Positions 34,706-46,880 are shown, counted from the stretch's first letter. The stretch is 64,000 nucleotides of DNA from Adiantum capillus-veneris (GCA_014529385.2 CM043966.1:98629587-98693586); one strand, 5' to 3'. Notes: a model not told the origin generated them from the letters alone. Translations and numbers: made by a program.

Positions 34706-34859
34706 CAACAACAAGGTGCAAATGGACTGCATAAGATAAAAGATGGTGACTACAAATATATAAAAAATGCAACAAACACAAAAATATATATAAGCAAATC
34801 AATCTGAATCAAAGTATAAAGCTACATGCTCTATATAGGTTGCAAGTTGCACACTAGCA

Positions 34860-36766
34860 GGGGGACCTGCACTACTCTCTGTGCTATGGTACACTGACTG
34901 CCAAGTGTTGTACTTTGTTCAGTGCGGGCATCAGTTGCTGCTGAAGACTCACCAACCTCCACCCAAGCCCTGTCATGCTAGAACTAAATCCTCGCAAGCG
35001 CCAACTCCTGGTCGGCTAGTGTGCAACATGCCTACTTTCCCATCTCTCAAATTCGTAAATCTGCATATACTTGTGAGGTAAATTGTGAGCAAGTACCCTC
35101 CTCCGCCGCTAGCATCTCACCAACAAGTACTGGGTCAGTAAAGTCTATCTCTTGGGGGAAAAAAGCACCACCGAGTGGACTCCTCAGTGCTCTGTCTCTA
35201 GAACGCTCTATGAGGACGTCCCACTATCGGAAGTGCTCCCACCTTTCCTCATCTGCCTCTGTAATTGCTAGCACAACTGCACACACTGACTCTGCCATCT
35301 GTATTGCCTCCTCCTCGCACCTCATCCTCTAGTAGCACTGCCATGGCTGCCTGTCTATCTGTCTCGTCACTTGCCCCAAGGGGGTGACGAGTGACGAGGT
35401 CTAATGTCTACCCTCGTGGAGTAAAAAGGTCGTTGATGCCCCAATGGCAGTACAAGGTGATTGATATCCGTCGGTGGCACATCGAACAGTCTAAACATAC
35501 ATGTCGTGGACAATGTAGTAGAGGTGAAAATGGTGGCCACATTCCAAAGTGTAGAAGCCACTACCATCAAACAGGTCGAGACAAATGAAGCACTCTGCAT
35601 GGCCTCCCAGTGTGTCTTGTACGCCATTGAAAGCTCGCGCCTTTCCAAACCCACATCAAGCATGTAAGGGTAGAGTGATATCGAGGGATGAACTCTGTGT
35701 GTGTTGTGGGAGCGGCTAAGGTAAGCGTACAGTCGTGTGAAGTGCTCCACTCGGAAATAAGCAATGCGACGCTCAATGGTGGAGTCCCCCAAACTCTCTC
35801 TAGTGTCTCTAAGTGCCTGCTCCAGCTCTCCAATCCTTTGCTGCGTTGTGGACAGCTCTTGTGTTAGCTCATCTACACGGCTGCGGAGCTCTAGAGGGGC
35901 CAGCCTACAAAAAACACAAAATTTAAAGATTAACTTTCCAAAAACAAAATTGAAATTATAAAAACCATAGATGAGTGAATGTACTTGAGTAGCTGTAAAG
36001 GTAGTATTGGGCCCTTACTGGGTGGAAGATCTGCTCAATGGAGGTGGCTCCTCCATTGATGTAGAAAAAGCAGCCTGATTGTGAAAAAACAAAAATTCCA
36101 CAATGATAAGAATAATAAATGACATTCATAACCAAAGATAAGAAACATTGAAAAGGTTATGTATACTGTGGAAGAAGTAACGGCAACAAACGGTCCTGTC
36201 TGTGTGGGCTATCAAGCGGTGTAGTACATAACGACATTAAAAAGAAATATTACCCACTGCTCTACCAATTAAATATTTGTAGGTGAAGACTACAAAGATG
36301 TACTTGAGAAGGGCCTCCGGCTATGCAAACAGCTTGACAAGGTGGTTGAGTGTGTCACCCATGGAATGGACCTCCCGTCCAAGCTGTGTGTTGAGGCCCT
36401 GGACTATGCTCCAAGGAACCATCAGCTCTACTTGACGTCGAAGAGCTGAGTGACCTATGAACTCGGTCATCCCAGGGAGCCTCTGCTACTGCCCCAATCT
36501 ACCAAAACCATGACCCCCTCCTAGACTTGACTTCTCTCGAAGTAGTCCATCTCGAGCTTAAGGACAAACTCTGCGTAGAGCTAGAAAGCAAAGTAGGTAG
36601 GCACCTCCAACTGGTGAGGCAAGGCACCATAGTATGTCACGTAGCGTAAAAGGGCATGCTCTCTCATACCAGGGTGCAGACAATGCTTTATGGGAAAGGG
36701 TGCTTGTGCCACTATGTCTCCTGGCCGTGGACAAAACTGTTGCAAAGTGAGTAAGCGTTGTCGTGT
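34860..36766 (-). pseudogene. Decayed multi-exon gene, 3' part (coiled coil)
   Basis: The function is not recognised. Several minus-strand stretches look like exons. One exon (about 35904 to 35367) follows a TTTTTTGTAG acceptor. It opens with a heptad-rich coiled coil (LRSRVDELTQELSTTQQRIG, LEQALRDTRESLG) and continues ERRIAYFRVEHFTRLYAYL. A small exon at about 36078-36023 lies between ACAATCAG and GTAAGG. A further exon (about 36510-36300) contains HSALRRQVELMVPWSIVQGL with two in-frame stops. Another (36766-36530) contains LLTLQQFCPRPGDIV and LLRYVTYYGALPHQLEVP. Gypsy-1 interrupts it at 36766 and it resumes at 46706. It may be a host gene or a transposon-borne gene. The stops indicate a pseudogene. 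Confidence 0.45.
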
Positions 36767-37930
36767 TGTGACACGTACATAGTGGGAAGCATGCTACAAG
36801 AGTTATCTTGTAACTTTTAAGATACATAATTATATTTCCTATAATGTACATATGCATATTTAAGTATAATAATAAGCTTTATATCTCATCCTATTATTTA
36901 TCTCAAGGGTAACATATTCTTACTTTACCGTCAAAAAATACTATGGAAAAAGTGTCAATAGCTCCGCCTCTTTAACTTGGGGCAAAAGCATTGATTCTTT
37001 ATTTCTATAGTGTCATTATCATCTTACACCCTATCTAGATCCTATATCTAGGGTAAATTTCAATATATATATATTCTATGTATTTTTCTTATTTTTCTTA
37101 TATTTCTTTTTAAATAGCTACTAGGAGGGAATCAAATCCTAGTGGGACACTAGGAGGCATGATTTCAAAGATACCCATATTTTAATGCATTATTGCAAGC
37201 ATGATTACAAAACTTTGTCAAGGAGTAATGTCATGCTTTCATATGGCATGAGGTGTCCATTGGAATCAAATAAAAGTCTAGGCTAAGGGGACCACAAGAA
37301 CACTTTGCTGCCAAAACTGTACCCTATTTTGATGAATTTTTTACACAAGGTTCCAATCCGAATTGGAAAAATAATATAGAACGGGAGTCGTAGACACTGA
37401 GCTGAATTGTGTGCCCATATTTTTACTTTTTTCTTTGGAGCCACGGTTGAGGAGATATGATCAAAATACTGGACCCTAGTCTTCCCCCATCATGCAGGGA
37501 CAGTTCATTTCCAACTTTTTCAGTTTCTGTTCACATTGTCTCTTCTCTTCTTGTGTAAACCCTTGGGGGTTCCCTTCACCTATAAAAGGAGACCTCTTCT
37601 TCCTTGAAAACTATTGAAGCATTCAAGCCATTCAAGCCATTGATGAGAGGAATTCATGAGGGAGTGAATAGGAATGCCTAATTGTACTTAGCCATTAACA
37701 TAAGCCTAAGTTTACACTTTCTCCTAGAGGAAGACTAGCCATTCTTGTAAGCTATCCTTGGAAGATCAACTCTAATCTAAGAAGATCTTGGACTTGGTAT
37801 CAATGAAAGTTGAATTCTTCCTTCTTCTTCTCTCTCCATCAAAAATGGTGCCGAAGGGTTTGACTAGTAAGATGTGTTCTACATTGATATTTTGTTGATT
37901 CCTTGTTATTTTCTTTTTCATCTCTAATCC

Positions 37931-37973
<43 letters not shown>

Positions 37974-38791
37974 CTAATCTCATATCCTTAACCAAAACTA
38001 TCTCTCACTCTTAGAAATTCATTCTCTCTACAAATTCTAGGTTCTCCTTGCTACAGGTACATCTCTCCCCGTAGTATCCTTATTGCCTACAGGCAAGAAT
38101 AGGGCTTGGGAGGGAAACTCTCATCTCTTCACTTCTCTCATATCTACATTTCTCACATACTATCCTAAATGAATAATCCACATGATGATAATTTCTATCG
38201 CTTCCACTCTGTGCAGTCTATTAGAACTAACATATGGATTAGCCGTAAAATACACTTTGAACAAGGTATAGTGTTTCTCTTTGGCCCAAAAAGGCTCAAC
38301 AAAATACTTCTTTCACCGGATCCCATCATACTACCTTTTATAGACTATAACCTTTCTTTTGATGTAAGTGTAGTTATCTTGCTATGAACCAAGAGGATTT
38401 GTATACACAATTAATCTCCATCACTAGACAAACATATATATTATGGTAAGCACAAAACTACAATTCCAAACAACAATTCGTAGCATGTTTGGTCAGCAAA
38501 GAATGAACGCCATTAACTCATCTATTAACCCTTTCATATTACCTATGATACGTCATGACCATAGCCTTGATGATTTCATTTTTGCGTTGTTTTGATATTG
38601 TCTTTTGTGTTCTTTCTTTGTGTGTGAGTACAAGAGAGAAAGAATGAAGCTTCTTTGATTGCACTTCCTTCCAAACCCTATACTTCATGGCATCTATGGT
38701 TTAACTCTTTCATATAGTTTTTGGAGTTCTCTCACAAACTCTCACAGCCAAAAGCCCGGTGTTTTCCTGGCAAGACGTAAATTTCTCAACA
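36767..38791 (+). repeat. gypsy-1 5' LTR (2025 bp)
   Basis: It begins TGTGACACGTACATAG and ends ATTTCTCAACA. A TATA box (TATAAAAGGA) is at 37581-37590, so the R region should start around 37610-37620, next to a tandem CATTCAAGC motif. A (CA)n/(TA)n microsatellite is at 37930-37972. It differs from the 3' LTR mainly by scattered substitutions and one rearranged block near 38240-38460. Confidence 0.92.
37581..37590 (+). promoter_or_regulatory. gypsy-1 LTR TATA box
   Basis: CACCTATAAAAGGAGACC, conserved at 45580-45589 in the 3' LTR. Transcription is expected about 30 bp downstream. Confidence 0.65.
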
Positions 38792-38797
38792 TATTTA

Positions 38798-38815
38798 TGG
38801 TGAACCCGACGCGAA
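38798..38815 (+). other. gypsy-1 candidate primer-binding site
   Basis: TGGTGAACCCGACGCG starts 6 bp after the 5' LTR end. It has the TGG start of a tRNA 3'-end complement. I cannot assign the tRNA with confidence. Confidence 0.5.
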
Positions 38816-38844
38816 TCTGCCAGGGTGAGAGTTTTTGGGTAACC

Positions 38845-39861
38845 ATGGGTGATCATGTTGAGCAACAGGGTATGCATTTTGACCCAGTCACAATGCAAAT
38901 GTTTCAATCATTCGCAATGTTCATGCAACAACAACATGCCACAGAAAGAAGGGAGATTTCAACAACGAAGGCCATACAAGCAGTCGTCAATAGAATGGAT
39001 CAGTTCAATGGCAAAGATGTAGCCAAGTACTTATGCGAGTATGTGAAGGAGATGGGGCTGCATCGCGTGTCAGAAGGTGAGATGATTCAAAGCTTTGAGC
39101 TAGTTGTGGCTCCAGAAATTAGGGAGCATGTTAAGGCAATTAAAGATGGGCATGGGAGAAATTGGGAAGAACTCAAAGTAGCTTTAAAGGAGGAATATTT
39201 TATGGAGGACTCTAAGAGAGTGACCAAAAGGACATTCTTAGAATGGGTAGTCAAGCCAAAGCAAGGACTATCAATAATAGAGCTACTTAGGGAATTTGAG
39301 CGACGCTATGCACAACTCACCAGGACAGAAAGGGCCACACTAGATGCAGAGAAGACATATCTTTTCTTACAAGCTGTAGGTAAAGAGTTTTAAGAAAATT
39401 TGGAGCTTCTTCTTGAAGATAAAGATGTTGAGAAAGGACTAAAGACCGACTGGAATGAAGTTGAAGGTGTTGTCTCATTGCTTGCCAAATGACAAAGAAG
39501 AAGGGACAAGATGGTAGCAAACACTACAAGTCCTTCAACCTCAACTTCTGACAAAATGGTAAAGCCTACTTATATAGCTCCTAAGTTTGATGAGTCTATG
39601 CTAGATGAGCTTGTGAAGGTAATGCCTGACTTGAAGGTGAAGCTTGCAAAGCTTGAAGAAAAAGGCCAACCATCAGGGCCACTTCTTAGGCAAAGACAAC
39701 AGCCCAAAGAAGGGTTTGTTAATAGATGTATTTGGTGTGATAGTAGAGACCATGTAAGAAGGGATTGTGATGATTTTAGTGATGCTTTGTCAAAAGATGT
39801 TGTCTTTTTTAAGGATGGTGAAATCCACTTAAGAGAGACAGGTTTTACCCTTGAGAACTAA
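38845..39861 (+). pseudogene. gypsy-1 gag
   Basis: Gag forms the virus-like particle and binds genomic RNA. The ATG at 38845 (MGDHVEQQGMHFDP) is the first inside the element; the frame upstream is LTR sequence. A helical capsid-like region (YLCEYVKEMGLHRVSEGEMI, HVKAIKDGHGRNWEELKVAL, LSIIELLREFERRYAQL) is typical of Ty3 gag. A TAA at 39391 and a TGA at about 39490 interrupt it, both explainable by C-to-T change of glutamine and arginine codons. The frame resumes at 39511. It ends with a CIWCDSRDHVRRDC zinc knuckle, intact CX2CX4HX4C. Confidence 0.82.
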
Positions 39862-40570
39862 CTTTGGGAAGGAGGGAATGCAAACCTTAGTTGAAGATAT
39901 GGCAACTAACCATGCTAATTCTTTAGTTGAGGCATCTACTTATGGAGTAAAAATTGAGCATCTTAGTGATGAAGAGGTGAATGACCATCATGGTCAAATT
40001 TGGCCAAATGTCATGCAATTAGCTAAAAAGGGAAATCTTTACAAAAGATATTATACATAAAGCAGGTAATTGCATACGTCTAGAAAGAGGATGGAATGAT
40101 CCAGTGGACTCATTGTTAGTGCATGCCTACATTACAAAATGCCAACAAAATGAGGCTATTGTAGAAGAGAAACACAGACATGAGAATGCTAATGAAGGAC
40201 CGTCAAAAAGAGATTCTAGAATTGGGGGAATAAGTGACTCAATTCCTTCCTCCACCTGAAGTACTCATGGAGAAGTCTACAATAGGGAAGTATAAAGAGC
40301 CAACAAAAGGTAAGACAAAAGGCCCAACTTATAAACTACAATCTGATATTGAGGTTTCTACAGATTTGAAGAAAATCTTAGAGGAAAGGATCTTAGTTTA
40401 CTCTGGGAGAAGTTCTTGGCATTGCAAAGCGTGAATTCCATGAGGAGATCATTGACATCATCAAGAGGAAGAGGCAAACTCTTTCTGAAGTTTCTCATCC
40501 ATAGGTTGAAGGGGAAACCTCGAAGACACAAGGGATGCAGTTGTAAAATAAGGAGGAGGATGATGGAACT
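39862..40570 (+). other. gypsy-1 gag-protease spacer with broken frames
   Basis: Short frames at 39851-40060 and 40234-40434 continue the polyprotein between the knuckle and the protease, with several stops. No domain is recognised here. Confidence 0.5.
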
Positions 40571-41185
40571 GTGGTAGGATGCTGCCAATCTAATGAGAGA
40601 ATGAAGCAAGTGCATTTCTCAAATGATGATGAAGAAGTTGAAGCTATTCCTGGGAGCTACTATTCACGAAGTCACTGGGCAAGGGCTACTACAGAAACTT
40701 TGGTCAAGGTAGGTGATCTTGCAGAGCCATTTGTTGCCTTGATTGACCATGGTTCAGAAACAAACATAATGTCAAAGAGTCTCTACAACAAGTGCAAATG
40801 GACGATGGACACAGATCATGGCTAGATGGTAAAAATGGCAAAAAATTCATCCGGTGAATTGTATGCAGCATGTCCAGGTGTGAAGGTGACAATAGGTGAT
40901 GTAAAGATTGACCAAAACTTCTTTGTACAAGATACATCTTCATATCATCTCATCCTTGGATAGCCCTACATTGTGGGAGTTCGAATGGAAACAAAGGTAA
41001 TGGACGATGGTTCAGCATATGCTAGGATACACAGCAAAGATGGTAAACGTGTTTTCCAATTTCTCACAGTTTGTGTAAACCATGAAAGAAATCATGACAA
41101 CCTCAGAGATCATCCTCTACCAAAGGTGAGCAAAGAGTTTCATGACCATAGAGAAATGATGGGTTTTGGCCAAGTACCATTGTAA
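40571..41185 (+). pseudogene. gypsy-1 aspartic protease
   Basis: The region reads LAEPFVALIDHGSETNIMSK. This is the retropepsin active-site stretch of this plant gypsy group, with DHGSE where a classical protease has D-S/T-G. The flap and C-terminal part follow: VKVTIGDVKIDQNFFVQD and HLILG, then a stop, then PYIVG. Stops occur after HG (TAG) and LG (TAG). The family enzyme cuts the polyprotein inside particles. The stops make this copy inactive. Confidence 0.7.
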
Positions 41186-41386
41186 AGCGGGATTACAGTG
41201 GTACAAAAAGAAAAAGGGTCTCGCCTGATCCCAAAATATGTGAAACTTTCTCAACGGGCTCCTTGGTAACAAGGAATGGATCAGTATGTTTTACAAAAAT
41301 TGAAGATTTGAAGAGATGTGAGAGGCAATATGTACATAATGTACAAATGGGCATGAAAGAGAGTGGGTTGCTAGAGCATATAGAAA

Positions 41387-43147
41387 ATGTTGGGTTTGTG
41401 TGAGCAAGTTTCTTTTGTAGATACTATGGGTGAGCTTGATGCTATAATGGAGTCTAGTTCTCATCTTGAAAATGAAGTTGTGGAAGTATGCTCTATGGAC
41501 ATGTATGAAGTCATAGAAGCCTTTAAAGAAAACCAATGTTTCAAGCAAAAACTTGGCCTAGAAGTCCATGTTGAAACTAAATACAAGAGTGTAGCAAAGA
41601 AGGTGAAGCCAATAGCTTCATCCTTACCACCCAACAACAGAGAAAAGATTGAGCAAGCTTCTTTGCAACCAAGTTTGAGGAATCCTAAAAAGATTGGGCA
41701 TACCTTCACAAAGGAGTCTTTTCAAGAGTTGCAAATTGATTGCGAGGAGTTTCTAACACAGGAGGAGACAAAGTGCTTCAAAGAAATGCTTTCAAAGCAT
41801 GGTAAGGCTTTTGCATTTGAGCCACATGAGATAGGATGTGTTGATCCTTCTATTGTAGCTCCTATGGTAATTTTCACAATACCTCATGTGCCTTGGAATC
41901 TGTGGCCTATTCCGGTTCCAAAGGCTCATTTGCCAAAGTTAGTAGAGCTATTGAATGAGAAAATCAAAATGGGAATCTTGGAGCCTTCTTGTGCTCCATA
42001 CTCAAACAGGTGGTTCACAGTTCCAAAGAAGAATGGTTCTCTACACTTCATCCAAGATATGCAACCAGTGAACAAGGTGACAATTAGAAATGTAGATACA
42101 GGTCCAATTGTGGATGAGTCTGCAGAGGCGTTTGCAAGGAGGGCAATCTACTCAATGGGGGATCTCTACTCAGGGTATGATCAATTTCAGCTTGCAATCG
42201 AAAGCAGAGACTTGACAACCATGAGAACACCTTTGGGTTGGGTAAGGATGTGTACCTTGCCACAGGGAGCAACCAACTCGGTTTCACATATGATGAATGG
42301 GATGAATAAGGTCTTACGTGACTTTATTCCTCAAATTACAATGCCTTTCATTGATGATTTGTCTATCAAAGGATGTGAAGCAAGTGAGAAAGATGAAGCT
42401 TTGGATCTCACGGGATGTTGCAGGTTTGTAGTAAATCACATAAATGATTGTGATAAAATTCTATCTAGGTTGGAGGCATTGAATCTTACTTTGTCAGGGA
42501 AAAAGTCTATGTTTGGTGTCAATGAAGTGCTCATTGTGGGGCACATGTGTGGACCATATGGTAGGAAACCTTCTCCAACAAAGGTAGATGCCATCCAAAG
42601 AATGAAAGAAACGTGCACTAGCATCACTGAGGTTAGAAGGTTCCTAGGAGTATGTCTCTTTTATGTTATTTGGATTCCACATTATGCACATGTAGCTGAT
42701 CCTCTTTATCAGATGCTTAGAAATAATCAAAAGTTTAAATGGACAGAAGCACATGTAAAAGCCATGAGAAAGCTAAAGGAGTTGCTCTTGTCAGCACCAA
42801 CTTTGAGAAAGGTAGACTATGAGTGTCAAAGGCCAGTAATTGTGACAGTAGACACCAGTCCTACATGGATTGGATGGGCAATAGGGCAAGATGACAAAGA
42901 AGGACACAGGTATGTGGTGAGATTTGGAGCAAAGATACTGAGTGCTTGCCAAAGAAACTATCCACAAATAAAGAGAGAGTTATGGGGTATGGTTACAGCC
43001 TTGAAAAATGGAAAAGAGTACCTAATTGGTGCATGTGTGGTTGTAGAAATAGATTGTCTACCACTTCTTGGGATGACTACAAGCTGCTCAACGCCAAACA
43101 TTGCTATGTTGCGGTGGGATTGCCTACATCAAGTCTTGAAACCCTGA
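41387..43147 (+). pseudogene. gypsy-1 reverse transcriptase-RNase H
   Basis: This is the longest open frame in the window, 586 codons. RT begins around residue 185 (ELLNEKIKMGILEPSCAPYS), with WFTVPKKNGSLHFIQDMQPV, then motif A DLYSGYDQFQLAI, LPQGATNS (residue ~295) and the catalytic FIDD at residue ~320. RNase H follows: VTVDTSPTWIGWAIGQ (~485), GAKILS (~514) and RNYPQIKRELWG. One extra base near 43142 shifts the frame, after which FKHIAGKDNTVVDMLSRAR completes RNase H. The catalytic aspartates of RT appear intact, so this enzyme part decayed last. Upstream, 41390-41930 is a linker with no named domain. Confidence 0.9.
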
Positions 43148-44629
43148 GTTTAAGCACATTGCAGGTAAAGACAATACAGTGGTAGATATGCTATCAAGGG
43201 CAAGGTAAGAAGATGAGTCACAGATGATTGATGAGGGAGATGATGTGGACACAAAGTTCTATTCCATCTCTCATGTCAAAGGTAACAAATCCTGCATGAC
43301 TAATCCACTTGAATTGTTCTTGAAAGATCTTTATGAAGGTGATTGTATTCTTATTGGAAGATACTTGAGTACTATAACAAAACAGGATGATTGGTCTGAA
43401 CATGAATTCGAGAGGATACGCAGGCAAGCATATGGTTACTTTTTGAGGGATGGTTACTTGTGGAAGCATCCTAAACAAAAGGGTGCTACACCACAAAGGG
43501 TTATATGTAAAAAAAAGACTTAAGTAAAGCTCATGCAAGAGTTTCATGAGAGTCTATGGGCTGGACACAGGGGTGTGTGGGCAACCTTCTCAAAGTTGAA
43601 AGAAAAATACTGATGGAAGGGTATGTATAAAGATGTGTCTCAATTTGTAGAATCATGTGTAACTTGTCAAATGTATTCAAATGTCCGACATCGTGATGGA
43701 TTGCACCCTACATATCCATTAGCCGTGCACTATAAATGGGTTGTGGATCTAGTCACAAAGCCTTTAGGACTTTGGCAGATGAGATACTTGGTTCTTGCAC
43801 AAGAGGACCTAACTAACCAGGTTGAAGGAAGAGCATTAAGAGCTAAAACCACAGAATCTGTGTGAAAATTCCATCTTGATGAGGTGATTTGCCGTTATGG
43901 TTGTGTGGGAAAGATCACTGCAGACAAAGGTGAAATAGATGCCAAAGAAGCAAGGGGGTTCTTTTCTAGATTAGGAATCAAGCCTTCTCTTACTACAGCT
44001 TACAACCCTGAAGGCAATGGAAAGAGTGAAAGAGGGTACCCTCCTATCATCAAAGCTTTGGCCAAGGCTTGTGAAGGAAGAGTTGGTGAGTGGCCAAAAC
44101 TGTTACCATATGATTTATGGGCTGATTGTACAACACATAGCTCAGTAACTGGCTACATGCCTGCGGAGCTAATGTATGGTCAAAAGTTATTGATGCCGAT
44201 TGAAGATACAATTCCCACATGGAATGTACTACCTTGGCAAGAGGAGCTTAGCAAGGAAGATCTCCTTGCACTGCGTATAAGGCAACTAGAGAGAAGACCT
44301 GGAGACATTGAAGCTACAAAAGAATGACTCAAAAACGCAAGGTACAAAAACAAGGACTACTTTGATAAGCGACATTGCTTAGGAGCAAAGCAATTAACAA
44401 AGGTGACTGGGTTTTAGTATATGATAGTAGCCTTGATAACCAGCACACAGTCATGCGTAAGTTCTCAAAAAGATGGTTTGGATCGTATGTTGTAAAACAT
44501 GTACATGAAAATTCTACTTACAGCTTGTCTAAACTAGATGGTACAGAAGTAAAGATTCCCATTGTAGGAAAAAGGATCAAAATGTTTAAGAGAAGAGGAG
44601 ACAATGATCCAGAAGATGTTGATGAGTAG
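43148..44629 (+). pseudogene. gypsy-1 integrase with GPY/F-like C-terminus
   Basis: Integrase inserts the cDNA into chromosomal DNA. An HHCC zinc-binding region spans 43530-43665 (EFHESLWAGHRG ... SCVTC). The catalytic triad is visible in the core: VVDL (Asp at 43746), TADKG (Asp at 43923) and GKSERG (Glu at 44028), i.e. D-x58-D-x34-E. A C-terminal module (44375-44629) reads GDWVLVYDS, RKFSKRWFGSYVVKHVHEN and IPIVGKRIKMFKRR, resembling the GPY/F module that follows gypsy integrases. Stops at about 43200, 43520, 43613, 43863 and 44325, and a shift near 44350, break it. No chromodomain is seen. Confidence 0.85.
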
Positions 44630-44765
44630 AAAGAGAAAACCACATGCAAAGATCAAAGTGAATATGAAGCTTTGGAATCATCTAGTGAATAAGAAAGCAA
44701 GGAAGATGTACAAGAGGGCTGATCTTACAAAGAGAGAATGTGGCATATATGAGAGGATGTCGTCC

Positions 44766-46705
44766 TGTGACACGTACATAGTGAGAAGCATGCTACAAGA
44801 GTTATCTTGTAACTTTTTAGATACATAATTATATTTCCTATAGTGTACATATGCATATTTAAGTATAATAATAAGCTTTGTATCTCATCCTATTATTTAT
44901 CTCAAGGGTAACATATTCTTACTTTACCGTCAAAAAATACTATGGAAAAAGTGTCAATAGCTCCGCCTCTTTAACTTGGGGCAAAAGCATTGATTCTTTA
45001 TTTCTATAGTGTCATTATCATCTTACACCCTATCTAGATCCTATATCTAGGGTAAATTTCAATATATATATATTCTATGTATTTTTCTTATTTTTCTTAT
45101 ATTTATTTTTAAATAGCTACTAGGAGGGAATCAAATCCTAGTGGGACACTAGGTAGCATGATCTCAAAGATACCTATGTTTTAATGCATTATTGCAAGCA
45201 TGATTACAAAGCTTTGTCAAGGAGCAATCTCATGCTTTCATATGGCATGAGGTGTCCATTGGAATCAAATAAAAGTCTAGGCTAAGGGGACCACAAGAAG
45301 ACTTTGCTGCCAAAACTGTACCCTATTTTGATGAATTTTTTACACAAGGTTCCAATCCAAATTGTAAAAAGAATATAGAATGGGAGTTGTAGATACTGAG
45401 CTGAATTATCTGCCCATATTTTTACTTTTTTATTTGGAGCCACAGTTGAGGAGATATGATCAAAATACTAGACCCTAGTCTTCCCACATCATGCAGGGAC
45501 ATTTCATTTCCAACTTTTTCAGTTTATGTTCACACTGTCTCTTCTCTTCTTGTGTAAACCCTTGGGGGTTCCCTTCACCTATAAAAGGGGACCTCTTCTT
45601 CCTTGAAAACCATTGAAGCATTCAAGCCATTCAAGCCATTGATGAGAGGAATTCATGAGGGAGTGAATAGGAATGCCTAATTGTACTTAGCCATTAACAT
45701 AAGCCTAAGTTTACACTTTCTCCTAGAGGAAGACTAGCCATTCTTGTAAGCTATCCTTCGAAGATCAACTCTAATCAAAGAAGGTCTTGGACTTGGTGTA
45801 TCAGTCAAAGTTGAATTCTTTCTTCTTCTTCTCTCTCCATCAAAAATGGTGCCGAAGGGTTTGACAAGTAAGATGTGTTCTACATTGATATTTTGTTGAT
45901 TCCTTGTTGTTTTCTTTTTCATCTCTAATCCAATATATATATATATATCTAATCTCATCTCCTTAACAAAAACTATCTCTCTCACTCTTAGAAATTCATT
46001 CTCTCTACAAATTCTAGATTCTCCTTGCTACAGGTACATCTCTCCCCGCAGTATACTTATTGCCTACGGGCAAGAATAGGGCTTGGGAGGGAAACTTCTC
46101 ATCTCTTCACTTCTCTCATATCTATATTTCTCACATGCTATCCCAAATGGATAATCCACATGATGAGAATTTATATCGCTTCCACTCTGTATATATTCTA
46201 TTAGAATTAACGTATGGAAAGGCATTCAAAGAATATAAAATTGTATGGAAAGTGTATCTAATAAAATGGAAAAAGAATTTAAAATGGGAGTCGTAGATAC
46301 GGAGGCTGAATTTTTTGCCCATATTTTTACTTTTTCATTTGGAGCCACGGTTGAGGAGATACGTTTCTTGGCCAAAGAGAAACACTATTCGTAGCCTGTT
46401 TGGTCAGCAAAGATTGAACGCCATTAACTCATCTATTAACCCTTTCATATTACCTATGATACGTTATGACCATAGCCTTGATGTTTTCATTTTTGTGTTG
46501 TTTTGATATTCTCTTTTGTGTTCTTTCTTTCTGTGTGTGAGTACAAGAGAGAAAGAATGAAGCTTCTTTGATTGCACTTCCTTCCAAACCCTATACTTCA
46601 TGGCATCTATGGTTTAACTCCTTCATATAGTTTTTGGAGTTCTCTCACAAACTCTCACAGCCAAAAGCCCGGTGCTTTCCTGGCAAGACCACAAATTTCT
46701 TGACA
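44766..46705 (+). repeat. gypsy-1 3' LTR (1940 bp), rearranged
   Basis: It begins TGTGACACGTACATAG and ends ATTTCTTGACA. The TATA box is at 45580-45589. It is collinear with the 5' LTR except near 46210-46390. There it carries a second copy of an LTR segment (46262-46360, matching 45363-45460) and a short inverted piece (46366-46390) relative to the 5' LTR. Confidence 0.9.
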
Positions 46706-46880
46706 GTGTATCGAAGGAAGGGCCTCCACCTGACACCATGGCAACCTTGCTCTCCCAACACGGTTTGTGAGTACCCACTCCTAGAAGGCACGGGGGTCGT
46801 GCATCATACCGAACACTGCCGCGGTAGCCTTGAAGAACCCTAAACCGCGGTAGCCTTGAAGTACTCTTCAATGGGAAGTT
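46706..46880 (-). pseudogene. Minus-strand gene fragment, 5' side of gypsy-1 insertion
   Basis: The minus strand is open from about 46871 to the insertion point (GTHKPCWESKVAMVSGGG), in a frame that continues, after removing gypsy-1 and one GTGT, into the open stretch at 36766-36590. The product is unknown. The tandem word CCGCGGTAGCCTTGAAG occurs twice here (46818 and 46846). Confidence 0.4.

Larger units (their letters stand above)
36767..46705 (+). mobile_element. gypsy-1: 9.9-kb Ty3/gypsy retrotransposon
   Basis: LTRs at both ends start TGTGACACGTAC and end ACA. A GTGT sits immediately outside each end (36763-36766 and 46706-46709), consistent with a target-site duplication. Internal order is gag, protease, RT, RNase H, integrase, which is Ty3/gypsy. 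All domains are present, but at least eight stops or frameshifts disrupt them, so it is not autonomous. It sits inside the minus-strand gene-like sequence described at 34860-36766 and 46706-46880. Confidence 0.92.

Noticed and set aside
38659-38844. Apparent N-terminal extension of the gypsy-1 gag frame
   Set aside because: This part lies in the 5' LTR and primer-site region and is partly repeated in the 3' LTR. The first ATG inside the element body is at 38845.
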